NCBI GenBank assembly: GCA_963978545.1
Contig: OZ021733.1
Span: forward strand, 71,393,589 to 71,457,588
Direction: 5' to 3'
From: Linyphia triangularis
Taxonomy: Eukaryota; Arthropoda; Arachnida; Araneae; Linyphiidae
Length of the DNA stretch: 64,000 nucleotides
The first letter of the stretch is position 1. The number at the start of each line of letters is the position of its first letter. Both the position numbers and the translations under genes were made by a program. This document shows, piece by piece, positions 44,066 through 54,239 of this stretch. The notes below the pieces were generated by a model. That model ran no database searches, was not told where the DNA came from, and saw only the letters and a program-made list of their open reading frames with translations.

Positions 44066-44239
44066 GATTTAATATTTGGTGTCGGATGGATTGGCGGCGG
44101 AAAGTGGGCGATTTAGCGCCGAATGTGGCAACCCGTTGAATTGGTTTTCCGGCACTTGGACAACACAACGTTTTGACGTGATTTTCAATGTTAAGAGACT
44201 TTTTTGAAAATATCGCTATCCGACACCGAACAGTAAATC
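44066..44239. mobile_element. Second related MITE, 174 bp
   Basis: Begins GATTTAATATTTGGTGTCGG and ends CCGACACCGAACAGTAAATC, an inverted pair that is related to the preceding element's ends. TTAA follows it (44240-44243) and TTCA precedes it. The centre has CGGCGGAAAGTGGGCGATTT. The two elements stand in tandem 37 bp apart. Confidence 0.65.
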
Positions 44240-44269
44240 TTAACCCTTTTGTTTCCTGACATCAATTAC

Positions 44270-44650
44270 TGACTGAGCACTCGAAATGTCGTTCTTTCAG
44301 TCCTGCAAGTTGTTTTTATCCGTTGTTCCCGTGGCAGAGTATTGTTTCTGCATATCTTTCTTTTTCGCTATCTTGCTGCATTATTACCAATTAATTTACA
44401 ATATTGGAGGAGAAAACAGATCAGAAATTCAAGCCCGCGAGCTATAAAAAAGTTATCATGTTTACACTTCACAACTCTCGCGGTCCAGTTAAGTTGAGTT
44501 GTAGGTTGCACGTGACGTTACAAGTAATAAGACGCAGCCGCTTACAAACATTGCTCAGATCTCTTTCACTTACGATCGCGGCAAAGAATCCGAAATATAA
44601 AAAATCACAACGAACGGCGCCGTTATTACGAATTCGAAGAAAATATAGGT
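44270..44650. promoter_or_regulatory. CpG-rich unique patch, possible promoter/first exon (minus strand)
   Basis: Much richer in CpG than the neighbourhood (CGCGGTCC, GATCGCGGC, GGCGCCGTT) with an E-box-like TGCACGTGACGTTA. On the minus strand a frame beginning ATGGCAGCCCTG runs to GCCGCGATC|GTAAGT, a consensus donor near 44575. The first codons lie in the AGGGCTGCCAC repeat, which weakens the start. The patch is oriented like the exon at 26396-26521 and could in principle belong to the same gene, but the phases do not match directly. Evidence is compositional only. Confidence 0.3.
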
Positions 44651-44790
44651 CCAGGGCTGCCACCGACTGTAAGCTTTGAAAATAGTTGCTTTAGTAGCCT
44701 CAGATGTTAAAAATAGTAGCCAAAATAGTAGTCTCACACATTGAAAATAGTAGTCTCGGGTGATGAAAATAGTAGCCTCTCTTTTCATAA
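44649..44790 (-). repeat. 'AGGGCTGCCAC' repeat copy, inverted
   Basis: Starts CAGGGCTGCCACCGAC and contains AAAATAGTAGTCTC / AAAATAGTAGCC phrases, the inverse arrangement of 3305-3463 and 53640-53850. Confidence 0.6.
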
Positions 44791-44794
44791 CTTT

Positions 44795-45175
44795 TAATAA
44801 GATCGGAATAAAACAGTTGATTTACATAAAACACGAAAATCCAGAAACACTCTTCTTTCGATTCAAAATAGTGTCTAAAACATTACATCCCATACGGTAA
44901 AAGGCATGTGTCTTGGGGGAGGTGCTATCATATTTATATACTGCGATGGAAGTTGGCAACTTAACCTTACTCCCAGACAACACCTAAGCAAAAAAAAAAG
45001 CTAAACTTCACGCAAAAGCGACGGTAAAAATCGATTGGAAAAACAAGATAACTTTTTTAAACTTCCGAAGTCAAACAACTTTTTCAGAAAAACAAGTATC
45101 ATGTTTAAACAATTGTACTACATATTGGCAATAACAATCGAATTTCATTAAGGCCAGTTTTTAAATTTTTAACAG
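44795..45175. other. Spacer
   Basis: No gene or repeat recognised in this stretch. Confidence 0.4.
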
Positions 45176-45177
45176 AA

Positions 45178-47400
45178 TGGCTACAGAATTTGCGAAACAA
45201 AATTCCCTGACATTTCCCTGATTTCCAGAAAATTCCCTAATGTGTATCTCTGTAGATGTTATCATTTAAAAAAAAAAAAAATCAATTTAAAAATATGTAC
45301 ATTTGGGCTTAAAATCAAAACAAGCATTTTTAGAGCATGAAAAGAATGAAAAACATCAAGAAAAAAATACAAAATTCACATAAACCAATTTACAAACTAC
45401 ACCCATACTTGCTACTTCAAGGAAAAACAAAATTAGTACAATATACTTCTTTTTAATTTAAAAAATAACAAAAAAAAACATGTTATTTTCTTTAATATGT
45501 CATAGGCTGTATCCTGTTCATAACATAAATTTTTAACAGTATCCTAAATATTTACTAAACTTGGGCATGCATGAGCATGAAACTTAAATAATCAGCATTT
45601 TGCTTTCCGTCACAAATTTCACTAGGTACATATATTTCATGAAAAATTATGTGTTTTGGATTTAGAAGTTGAGAAAAGATAAATAACACATGATGCATGA
45701 AAGAAAATCTTGAAATCAACAGCATCTTATAGAAATTAATTACTCATAGATATATAGAAATAAAATTTTGTTCAGCAAAAATAATATCTTACCACAAAAG
45801 TACATATTAAATGAGGCAAAAAATCGTTTTCATAAAACATGACAAGCACAGCATTTGGCGATGGGGGGGGGGGGGGAATGGAAGGACTTTTTAAAAAAAT
45901 TCCATGACCATTTGCCTGAATGTATGTAGTAGAACATTCAAATTTTTTTTCATTTTTTGGAGGGGGAGGAGGATGCTTCAATTCTTTGTTTGATTTATAT
46001 TAAACATATAAATAAAAAACATATCACTTTCAGTTAATTACTTTAAATAAAATGTCAAAATTAAAGTAAAAAAAAATCAAGTACAGGATCTAACCCATTT
46101 TGCTTATAAATGCCTATAGATTTGTTGCATATCTATAACCAAGTGCTGTAAAGGGTTAATAAAAACGAAAAAATATGATGGAATCAATTTGAAATATTAA
46201 GAAATTTAGGGTTTCAATATATTCTATTGGCAAAAAACACAAGACAAGAAGAAAAATAATCATGTCTGTAAAGGATGCAGTTAGATTTAAGGGGGTCCAG
46301 TACCGAAATTTCTTCAAAAATCCCAATTTTTTTTTCTGATTTTAAAAAATAGTTCATACATTCCTGAAGAGAATGATGTTTTTATCTTATTCCCCCGGTG
46401 ATTAGAGCTCCACAAAATTACCAGTGATTTAAACATCACTAATGCGCGTAACACCTTGAAGCGTCTGCTTAAAGTGCGTTTTTCGAGCACTAGTGTTTTT
46501 CACAGATGTTTCATATTCAAATCGATATATCTCCAGAACCATTAACAATTGGATATTCAAATTTTTGGAGCATTTAATTTATATAATTTTAAATATTTTG
46601 TCTTCGCAGAATTTTATTTTTTTAATTCTGTTTTAAAATATAACATTTAGCGTAAAAGATAACATTAAAAAAAAGCAAAAATTTCAATATTTTAACTTTG
46701 AGAATTTTTTTAATTTTTTTTAATTCACCTATCAAATTTCTGTGAAGACAAAATTTTCTTTATATAATTATGTATTACAGAAAGCTTTCACTATGAAAAA
46801 AAAATATTTTTTCTTGACTTATATCAAAATACGCAAACATCAATTATTATGGATTTTTCTTGGTTTTTTAAATTTTTTTAAATAACTAAACACAATATTT
46901 AAAAAAACATTTCCTCAAAGATATATAAATAGTATCTCATGCATAAAATAAATTTTTGACATAAAAATGTACATAAATAAAGTTTTTTTTTTATTTTCAG
47001 TACCGGACCCCCTTAAGTTGGAAGATTTTTTTTAAACAATATATCTACTGGGGTGTTCGTACTTCTAAATAATAGGATTACTAAAAATCTAACAGAAATA
47101 ATACGTAAATAATTAGGGCTCTAATATATTCTGTTGACAGAAAACGCAAGGCAAGAAGAAAAAAAATCATGTCTGTAAAGGATGTAGACAGATTGAAGTT
47201 TGAAGATTTTTTTTAACAATGACGCCGGCGGAAGCGAAATTATATGTGTAAATAATTGTTCCAAACATAACAATGATTTCAGAAAAAAAAGAAAAGGAGG
47301 GGGGGGGGGAGCGGAATATGAATATGTGGTTGTGGGCCGAGGAGGGGGATTGGCCGTTTTGGCTTAGCTGCTGAGTAGAAAAAGTTCGGAAACTTCGTAC
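45178..47400 (+). repeat. Repeat family F, copy 2 (interrupted)
   Basis: Parallels 59970-61420: a TTCCCTGACATTTCCCTGAT remnant, then AGAGCATGAAAAGAATGAAA, CATGCATGAGCATGAAACTT, AAAATCGTTTTCATAAAACA, GACAAGCACAG, and CATGTCTGTAAAGGATG, the last repeated at 46261 and 47168. The TTAA element at 46291-47012 is an insertion. No conserved frame. Confidence 0.75.
46291..47012. mobile_element. TTAA element, 722 bp
   Basis: Ends GGGGGTCCAGTACCGAAA and TTTTCAGTACCGGACCCCC differ at two positions and are flanked by TTAA (46287-46290 and 47013-47016). Joining the flanks gives AGATTTAAGTTGGAAGATTT; the related unit at 47189-47208 reads AGATTGAAGTTTGAAGATTT without an insertion. That fixes the boundaries and target. 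TTAA duplication fits piggyBac- or Kolobok-like mobilisation. No open frame of note; T/A-rich interior. Confidence 0.88.
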
Positions 47401-47412
47401 ACCCAAATCGGC

Positions 47413-47637
47413 TAACTATAAAAACTATATATATATCGTAAACTATATACATTTCAACTATAAAAACTGTATATATATCGTAAACTATATACATTTCAAC
47501 TATAAAAACTATATATATAACTATATATATAACAACTATAAAAACTATATATATATCGTAAACTATATACATTTCAACTATAAAAACTATATATATAACT
47601 ATATATATAACAACTATAAAAACTATATATATATCGT
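47413..47637. repeat. Minisatellite with alternating 42- and 36-bp units
   Basis: Unit A is AACTATAAAAACTATATATA followed by TATCGTAAACTATATACATTTC (42 bp); unit B shares the first 21-22 bases and ends AACTATATATATAAC (36 bp). The order is A A B A B A(partial). The 97-codon minus-strand frame of repeating YIVYDIYIV comes from this array. Confidence 0.9.
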
Positions 47638-47691
47638 GTGAACCGATTCGGGATAGATGTCCGCACCTACACGGGATACGCGAGAAGGGTA

Positions 47692-47782
47692 ATTCGAAAA
47701 TTTCAAAATTCCCTGATTAAAGAGTAATTTTACGAATTTCCTTGACATTTCCCTGAATTCCCGATTCTGTCACCACCCCGTT
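47692..47782. mobile_element. CAGGGTGGCC MITE fragment
   Basis: TTCAAAATTCCCTGATTAAA, CCTTGACATTTCCCTGAATT and a GATTCTGTCACCACCCCG right-end relative. A parallel fragment is at 61438-61555, in the same position relative to repeat F. Confidence 0.65.
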
Positions 47783-48044
47783 TAAGCTACGTTCAAAGTA
47801 ATTAAACAAATTGCTTAAAATTTAAATTATTTTATTAATCATAAATTTAGCTACAACATTGAAATTCTAATCATTCTGCATCGATTGACCTACACGGCGA
47901 AATCGTTCATACACTGTAAAAAAAACCCGTCACTTATACGGAAATTCCCAGTAATTGTAACGATTTAAATCCGTAAACCTGAATTTACGGTTTAAAGCAG
48001 TTTTCACAGGCAAGACTACGGTTAATAACCGTCATTCACCAAAA

Positions 48045-48138
48045 ATCGCTCTCTGCGCATGCGCATTATACCATCTTCAAAATAGACGCCGAACGGCGAG
48101 GATGGCATTTTTGTTTTGAAAGAAAGTGGCTTCCTTCG
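48045..48138 (+). promoter_or_regulatory. Promoter-like 5' segment with splice donor
   Basis: TGCGCATGCGCA (48055-48066) is a perfect palindromic NRF1-type site, followed by GAACGGCGAGGATGGCAT, similar to the YY1/initiator ATGG context of TATA-less promoters, and then a consensus donor TTC|GTAAGT at 48139. An untranslated or very short first exon transcribed rightward is the simplest reading. The motifs are seen; their activity is inferred. Confidence 0.45.
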
Positions 48139-48139
48139 T

Positions 48140-49340
48140 AAGTTTCTTTTCATTATACAATTAATTTGTTCATTAGTATTAAATTCTAAATTAATGTATG
48201 TACATAAAATTACATCAGAATCAGAAAATGTTATTCTTTTATTTAATGGGAAAACACACAGCAATTGTTGTTTCATTGCATTTCTGAAACATATGCGTGT
48301 GATATAGAATATTGTACGTAATATTTCACGAGTTTGTAAGAGTTGTAAAACTAAATGAAGTTTAAGTAACTGCATTGGCTATCATTTAGAAATGTGCTCT
48401 TTAGTTATGTAATAACGGTTTTATTACTTATATTTTAATTTGATTTTATTATTGTTTATGTTTTAACTTATTCAGTTACCATGTTTTTGATCTTGTTTTG
48501 ATTTTTTTTATCGCCAAATGTCCTACTACATCTGTTCCATTGTGTGAAGTCTCAGTCAAAAGACACATCAGTTTCATTGCGATTGTTTCAAATCAGTCTG
48601 TTGGGATTGCATTAGAAATCACTTGGGATAATATTCAGTCTTTACATGGCACCCACCGCCTTCGACTGAGGACTTTGACTTCCTCAAGATTATATAGCTT
48701 GCTTGTCAAGACAAGATCATCTGTCATAAATGTTATCGTACTTGGTCACTGGCAAAAGTAAGGGAAGGGCTGGTGATCTTTGGGATTGAATTAATCGCAA
48801 AACAGATACTTAAAATATTGCTGTTTTCAAGTACTATAGCATTGGTGTGGTGATATAGCCTTTCAATGCAGGGTTTAAAAGACCTCTTCATTTTATGAAA
48901 TGTGTTACTTGAATTAATGTAAAATTCTTTAAAAACGTAGCTGAAAAATGAGCCTACGTTTGTGAGCAAAGAAAAAAGATTTTCTTTCGATAAATTTCTT
49001 TTTTTAGCGTTAACGGATAGTAGTAATTGAGAATTTCTAATCCATTCCTTCTGCAAATTATCGTTTTATCACTTATAACATTAAACGCCATGGACCTAAT
49101 GATATAATAAGATATATTGTTGTGTGAAATATTGAGTCTTTATTTTAAGGAGATAAACTTAAATTTTATTTTTGAAGGTGATTTATCCCATCCCTAGACT
49201 ACCCACCTGATGTGCAGATCCATATTTTAAAATAAGGTTTTTAAAAGACGATTTCATGCTAGCTAGTTCATTTGACTCTTTTCACGAGTGTAAATATATG
49301 TACATAAGGATGATAAATTTTACAATATTTTTCATATTTT
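48140..49340. other. Interior of CACTG element 1, unassigned
   Basis: Frames of 87 codons (48498-48761, plus), 107 codons (48733-49056, minus) and 117 codons (48022-48375, minus) are present but none has a domain. A donor-like CAAAAGTAAGGG follows 48758. Possibly remnants of the element's own transcript. Confidence 0.35.
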
Positions 49341-49346
49341 GTACAG

Positions 49347-49425
49347 TTTATTGGAATTTTTCCAAAAGAAACTACCAGTTGTGCTGAATGCCTTGAAGAC
49401 TTCGAAAGCTCTCTGCACTTTTCAG
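49347..49425 (+). CDS. Possible small exon of the CACTG element
   Basis: TATTTTGTACAG precedes a 79-bp stretch that ends TTTTCAG|GTAAAC. One frame reads IGIFPKETTSCAECLEDFES, with a CxxC. An alternative frame is also open across the donor. No homologue recognised. It lies on the same strand as the promoter-like start at 48045, so both may belong to one spliced transcript. Confidence 0.25.
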
Positions 49426-49858
49426 GTAAACTATAGAGATTATTTTATTTTGTTGCTGGGATTAAGCTGTGGGTGCTGTTTTAACAAAATGCTGTGTGTT
49501 AACTCAATGAAAGTGTTTTCATTGAGTTAAATTAAACATCTCGAGGGATGTAGCTCGTAACAATTTTAGCATTTTGCTGAAATGAAAATTGTGACTTAAG
49601 CTTTTTTGCTGAAAAAATTTTGTACAGCAGCTTCAACACTGCTTTATACATAGGATTTAGGGACAAATACAACACTATTTATTTGAAGTGAGAATACTGT
49701 TGGAATAAATTGTAGTGCTTTTAGAATAAATTTACTTAGTGTATTATAATTAGAATTAAACATTTTTATTTCTTGCAACGTTCCGTGGGAAGATAAGTTT
49801 TACAAGAACTTGCTTGTTTCACCTTTGTTAGAAGTGCTATACTTAAATGACACTAATA

Positions 49859-50236
49859 CAGAGTGGCCAGAAAACCTGGAAAAATGGAAATGTCAGGAAA
49901 CTTTCTCATTCTGGAAAAAATCAGGAATTTTTTTTAAATTTCACAAAAATCAGGGAAATTTTCTTTGTTCTGAAGGCACGTTTCCCTGTTCATCCACATT
50001 TTGGCACCATTTACCCAGAGAATTGTGGCAGTAATCGTTGAAATTTTAATGTTTCTGAATAATTTGAACTTTTCATTACCGCCAAAACTATTTTTAAAAA
50101 ATTGGTACGTTATCTCTTTAGCATACATGTTCTATTTGATCAGGATGTCTACACTTCTGGATAAGTTGTGGAAATTGGATAAAAAGTTTGCAGTAAAATC
50201 AGGGAACTTATTTTCGTAAATTTTGTGGCCACCCGG
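49859..50236. mobile_element. CAGGGTGGCC MITE, complete copy (inverted)
   Basis: A 378-bp copy with ends CAGAGTGGCCAGAAAACCTG and TTTTGTGGCCACCCGG, flanked by TAATA on both sides (49854-49858 and 50237-50241). The interior is the inverse of the copy at 42876-43291, with shared TTGATCAGGATGTCTACACT. Confidence 0.85.
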
Positions 50237-50439
50237 TAATAGTAGTTTTGATAATCTGCTATCATTTACATATAAGTGTTTATTTCATTTACTATTTGAG
50301 GTTTGTTTTAAAAATAGTTTTGCTTTTGTGAATGCTAATTATGACATTAGTATTGTAACAGAGCTATGCTAGTGGCATTTAAAAAGCTTAAACACTGGTT
50401 GTAATTGCACATAAAAGTTGCCAATGCATATAAAGGATT

Positions 50440-50690
50440 TATATTAAAAACTTTATTTTGATCTGTATCACAGGTGCTTCTGGGTATGAATCCAGACAAA
50501 GGCTCAGTCACCGCAATGATGTTCCGATACCCTGTAGCATTCATGGTCTGCTCTACCACTACCACGGGTCCCAGAGACGCCCAAGAGAACGTCCCCTAAA
50601 GCATAATACCGCCAGCACCGTCCTGTGTATAACCTACTGTACATTGAGGGAGCAACTGTTCGCCTGAAAGACAGCGTATCCTGCAGACCA
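50440..50690 (-). pseudogene. Tc1-like transposase fragment
   Basis: On the minus strand, reading from about 50690, the frame gives LLPQCTVGYTQDGAGGIML, a TAG, then GTFSWASLGPVVVVEQTMNA followed by TGYRNIIA. This is the centre of the Tc1 DDE domain, where [VI]M[VL]WGxFSWxxLGP and xNAxxY are conserved; the W of MVWG has become a stop. Neither the N-terminal HTH nor the C-terminal part is present. It abuts the non-LTR fragment on the opposite strand. Confidence 0.75.
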
Positions 50691-50698
50691 GGCAACTC

Positions 50699-51172
50699 GA
50701 TCAGGCCGATATCCTTGCTAAGGAGGGTTGCAGGATTTCAACATCTCCCTCTTCCACACTTATTTTTTTGGAATTGTACTCTCTGGAAAAATCAAAGATC
50801 TCGGAGGAGTGGAAAACACCCCCAACCCATAATTGGTACAAGGGCTCAAAACCAGGTTTGTCCCTTGACCTCCCGTGTGACAGACATACCCGAACTGTTC
50901 TATCAAGGCTTGCTAGCGGTCACATCAAGTGCCTCACTTTCAACGAGGGCAGGAAAACTTTCGCCACCTGCACCAAGTGCCAAAATCATCAGGCCTCTCC
51001 TGAGCACCTCTTGGATTACATGGGACTCTCTAAGGAGGGTCTCTTTAGCAATCCTCTCCTAGTCTTCGACTACCTTTTAGTCAACGAACTCGTGGATCTT
51101 GTCTCACTCCGTCAAACAGTGAGGATTAGCAACAACAACAGGCAACTCGCTCCCACACACAGAAGTAAGTGA
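50699..51172 (+). pseudogene. Non-LTR retrotransposon ORF2, RNase H and C-terminal tail
   Basis: A 157-codon frame ends at TGA 51170. It begins DQADILAKEGC, the last motif of an RNase H domain (xADxLAKxG, including the catalytic Asp), and continues with RTVLSRLASGHIKCLTFNEG, CTKCQNHQASPEHLLDYMG and FDYLLVNELVDLV. This tail (an RxxSGH segment, a CxxC, ASPxHLLDC and a final MDLV) is what I recall from the C terminus of non-LTR proteins very abundant in spider genomes. The reverse transcriptase part is absent, so the copy is 5'-truncated as usual. It supports a chelicerate origin. Confidence 0.75.
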
Positions 51173-51284
51173 AAGAATGATTCTTCAGACTCTCCAGCAG
51201 CAGTTAAATACCTTAAGTATGTTTACTGTGGTAAATTGGACATTTTATAAGATGGTGATTTTGTAGAGTCATAATTATTCAGAT

Positions 51285-52050
51285 ATAACTTGCATTGGTC
51301 AATTTTGAAAATGTATTAGATGTGTTCAATAATTTGTACATTCCGCAATCTAAATTTTTCCTTTTCGTATATTTTGCATATTTTTCTTAACTGAAAAAAT
51401 AATAATGACTTTTATATGGCCTTAAAAGTTGCCGCAGCTTGTATTGAAGGATATAATTAATTATTCCTAGATACTTCCTAGAAAATTTTTATATTTTGTT
51501 TATTTAATAAAGTAATCTGAACCACTTTTCATTCGTGTGTATTAAAATTTTATAATTATGTATACTTTTATACTGTCAACTTTGAAAATTTATTAGATGT
51601 GTTCAATAATTATTAGATGTGTTCAATAATTATTAGATGTGCTTCAATAATATTTTGTTTATTAAATAAAGTAATCTGAACCACTTTACATTCGTGTGTA
51701 TTGAAATTTTATAATTTATATTTATTAGATGTGTTTAATAATTTGTACATTTTTCATTCGTGTGTATTGAAATTTTAAAATTATTATTTATTAGATGTGT
51801 TCAATAATTTGTACATTCCGCAATCTAAATTTTTCCTTTTCGTATATTTTGCATATTTTTCTAAATTGAAAAATTAATAATGACTTTCATATGGCCTTAA
51901 AAGTTGCCGTAGCTTGTATTGAATGATATGATTAATTATTCCTAGATACTTCCTAGAAATTTTTTAATATTTTGTTTATTAAATAAAGTAATCTGAACCA
52001 CTTTTCATTCGTGTGTATTGAAATTTTATAATTATGTATACTTATATTAT
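51285..52050. repeat. Complex tandem block, ~480-bp and 22-bp units
   Basis: A segment from TTAGATGTGTTCAATAATTT through TTCCGCAATCTAAATTTTTC, ATGGCCTTAAAAGTTGCCG, CCTAGATACTTCCTAGAAA, to AATAAAGTAATCTGAACCAC and TTTCATTCGTGTGTATT is present at 51306-51565 and again at 51782-52045. Between them lie a ~155-bp partial unit and a short array of ATTAGATGTGTTCAATAATT (51592-51650). The AATAAA phrases could serve as polyadenylation signals of the preceding non-LTR fragment. Confidence 0.8.
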
Positions 52051-52649
52051 GTGTATTGAAATAAAATTATATTTTTATCAAATTTAATTTTTTTACTTAA
52101 TACACAGTGTCATAAAATACATTTAAATCCTGTCGCGTTAAAAAATATTTTGAAAGTTAGTAAATTATTGCATTTTTTTAATGTTTTAATCAAATTAAAA
52201 GTCTAGGTAATCATAGTATAGATAGCCAAATAAATTTATTATTATAGTTTGATATAAGAAAAGACTGATAGCTATTAATAAATTATTTTGTGTGACATGC
52301 TCATTTTGTGATATATTTTTTACCTTTCTATTTATGTTGAAGGATTACCTTATTGCTTCGGAAATTTTTTTCGCTTTAATTTATAATGGGACATAGAATA
52401 TTTTGCTGTGATACAGAATCGTACTTTAATTTTTATGATTTTCATCCATTGAATATGGTCATTATTACTAACAAAACCTTTAGCAGAACACAAATGCCTC
52501 CTTGATATTGTAAACTGTTTAATACTAAAATTAATCATATATTTTGTGGCAGAAGCTTTTCCATCTACAATTGTAAACTACTTTTAATATGTAAAGTTTC
52601 TTAATATTTTGCAAAAGCAAACCGTTCACTTACATTTGTAAACCTTTTT

Positions 52650-53211
52650 TGTCACTAGAAGTTTTTGTATAAGAAAAACTTCGCTTATAGGGGTAAACTG
52701 TTTCTTATACAGAAAAATTTCTGTGTATTTTATATGAAATTTATTACAGAAAGTTTCCGTGTACTATACGGGAGAAATTGTATTTTATATGGAATTGACC
52801 TTATTCAACACAGAAATTCTGTTTATTTTACAGGTGGAAATTGCATTTTGTATGGAATCACCGTACTTAATACGAGAAATTTTAATTTATTTTACGGGAG
52901 TAAATTATTTTGCATGAAATTACCGTATTTAATACGGAAAGTTTACGTTTATTTTACGGGGATTAATGTTAGCAACCAGTCAATAACCGTTTTTAATACG
53001 AAAAGCTTCCGTTTATTTTACGGGAGAAAACTGTATTTTGTACGGAATGACCGTAATTATTACTGAAAGTTTCCGTTCATTTTACGGGGAAATACTGTAT
53101 TTTGTACGGAATGACCGTAATTATTACTGAAAGTTTCCGTTCATTTTACGGGGAAATACTGTTGCAATCAGTCAAAAACCGTACTTAATACGGAATGTTT
53201 CCGTATTTTTT
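52650..53211. repeat. Subterminal repeats of CACTG element 1
   Basis: Roughly nine units of about 60-64 bp share AAATTGTATTTTGTACGGAA, TGACCGTAATTATTACTGAA or variants and AGTTTCCGTTTATTTTACGG. The two at about 53020-53085 and 53090-53150 are nearly identical. The 133-codon plus-strand frame (52665-53066) with recurring CILYGI and NFxLFYG reflects the repeat, not a gene. Confidence 0.85.
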
Positions 53212-53252
53212 ACGGTTTTAAACTGGCGACCCAGCTGCCAGTTTAAAACCGT
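53212..53252. repeat. Subterminal perfect hairpin
   Basis: ACGGTTTTAAACTGGC and GCCAGTTTAAAACCGT pair perfectly over 16 bp around a 9-base loop GACCCAGCT, 27 bp inside the right end of element 1. Confidence 0.9.
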
Positions 53253-53281
53253 AAATTTGACGGGATTTTTTTTGCAGTGTA

Positions 53282-53979
53282 ACACAGGCACTAATCTCGG
53301 ACATAACGTCTAATAGCCTCAATACTGTTCATACTGATGGCACTTTCATCCAGCGTTCAGGGCAAATTCATTTTTGTTCAGAGTAAATAAAGCGAAATAA
53401 TTTGATATTTGAGAATACAATTGTGTATGCCGTTGCCTTGCACGGTGAAAGATAAAACATTGGAACCCAACAGGTAGGCGAAAATGACCGCGGTTGCCGT
53501 CAAAAACAACAATCTTGCGTGAGGTTACTATGCTATCGTCGGACTAACTAAGTGACCAATCTACACGCGAATATGAACAACTACTTCAGTAGTGTTCGCT
53601 CTCCCGCCCCTTTAAAAAAATTCACCATTTTGACAAAATTGTTAGTACCTTAGTGCCGATTTTTTTTCGTCCTACTATCGGACAGTATTGAATTTCTAAA
53701 AAAATAGTCGCCTGAGCTCAAAAATAGTTGAAGGTTTTGTTCAAAATAGTCGTTTTGGGCCCTTTTTTCATTGAAATAGTTGCTATAGTCGCCTGGTCAC
53801 TAAAATAGTCGCTTTAGTAGCCTTTTTAGTCGCCTGTGGCAGCCCTGTAGGTCGAATCAACGCAGAAATATAGGATATATAGGACAATTAAAAATATAGG
53901 ACAATAAAGAATGTTTTTCCGATTTTTTAAAAAATATAGGATTTATAGGACATATAGGACGTCTGCGACCCTGCTGTTA
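53282..53979. other. Spacer between the two CACTG elements
   Basis: No gene. Holds a copy of the 'AGTCGCC...GGCAGCCCTG' repeat (53640-53850, plus strand) followed by the ATATAGGACAAT...ATATAGGACGTC repeat (53860-53970) that ends GCGACCCTG, a CAGGGTCGC-type terminus. Confidence 0.6.
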
Positions 53980-54124
53980 TACACTGTTAAAAAATTCAGT
54001 TCAACGTTGAACCAAATTTTGGTGCAATTTCATGGCTGGCAGGCAGTTGCACCACTTTTTGGTGCAACTTCCATCAACGAAAAATACTGATGAGGAGGTT
54101 GCACGAAAATATGGTGCAACCTCG

Positions 54125-54236
54125 GATCACCGCAACCGTAACTTCGATTGAAATCGACAACAACCGCATCAAGACCGAAAGCCAATGTCTAGCACAGAGT
54201 ATTTAAATCATTAATCGAATATCAAGGTAAGTAAAA
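54125..54236 (+). promoter_or_regulatory. 5' segment with splice donor in element 2
   Basis: Directly after the subterminal repeats the base composition rises (ACCGCAACCGTAACTTCG, CGACAACAACCGCATCAAGA) and ends at a strong donor ATCAAG|GTAAGT at 54237. It occupies the same relative position as the donor at 48139 in element 1, so a rightward transcript starting inside the left end is plausible. Confidence 0.4.
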
Positions 54237-54239
54237 TGC

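Larger units (their letters stand above)
47912..53279 (+). mobile_element. CACTG-terminated element 1 (CMC type), 5.4 kb
   Basis: CACTGTAAAAAAAACCCGTC at the left pairs with GACGGGATTTTTTTTGCAGTG at the right, and TA flanks both. CACTR ends with a 2-3 bp duplication are characteristic of the CACTA/Mirage/Chapaev group. Just inside each end the sequence is rich in ACGGT/ACCGT and TACGGAA repeats, ending with a long hairpin. No transposase domain was recognised in the interior, which instead holds a promoter-like start with splice donor, a MITE, a Tc1 relic, a non-LTR RNase H fragment and a tandem block. Probably non-autonomous or decayed. Confidence 0.8.

Noticed and set aside
47279..47572. 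97-codon minus-strand frame rich in YIV
   Set aside because: Lies across the AT-rich minisatellite.
50504..50695. 63-codon minus-strand frame as a gene
   Set aside because: Out-of-frame shadow of the Tc1-like fragment, whose family motifs are in the neighbouring frame.
52665..53066. 133-codon plus-strand frame
   Set aside because: The peptide repeats because it runs through the subterminal tandem repeats of CACTG element 1; no domain.
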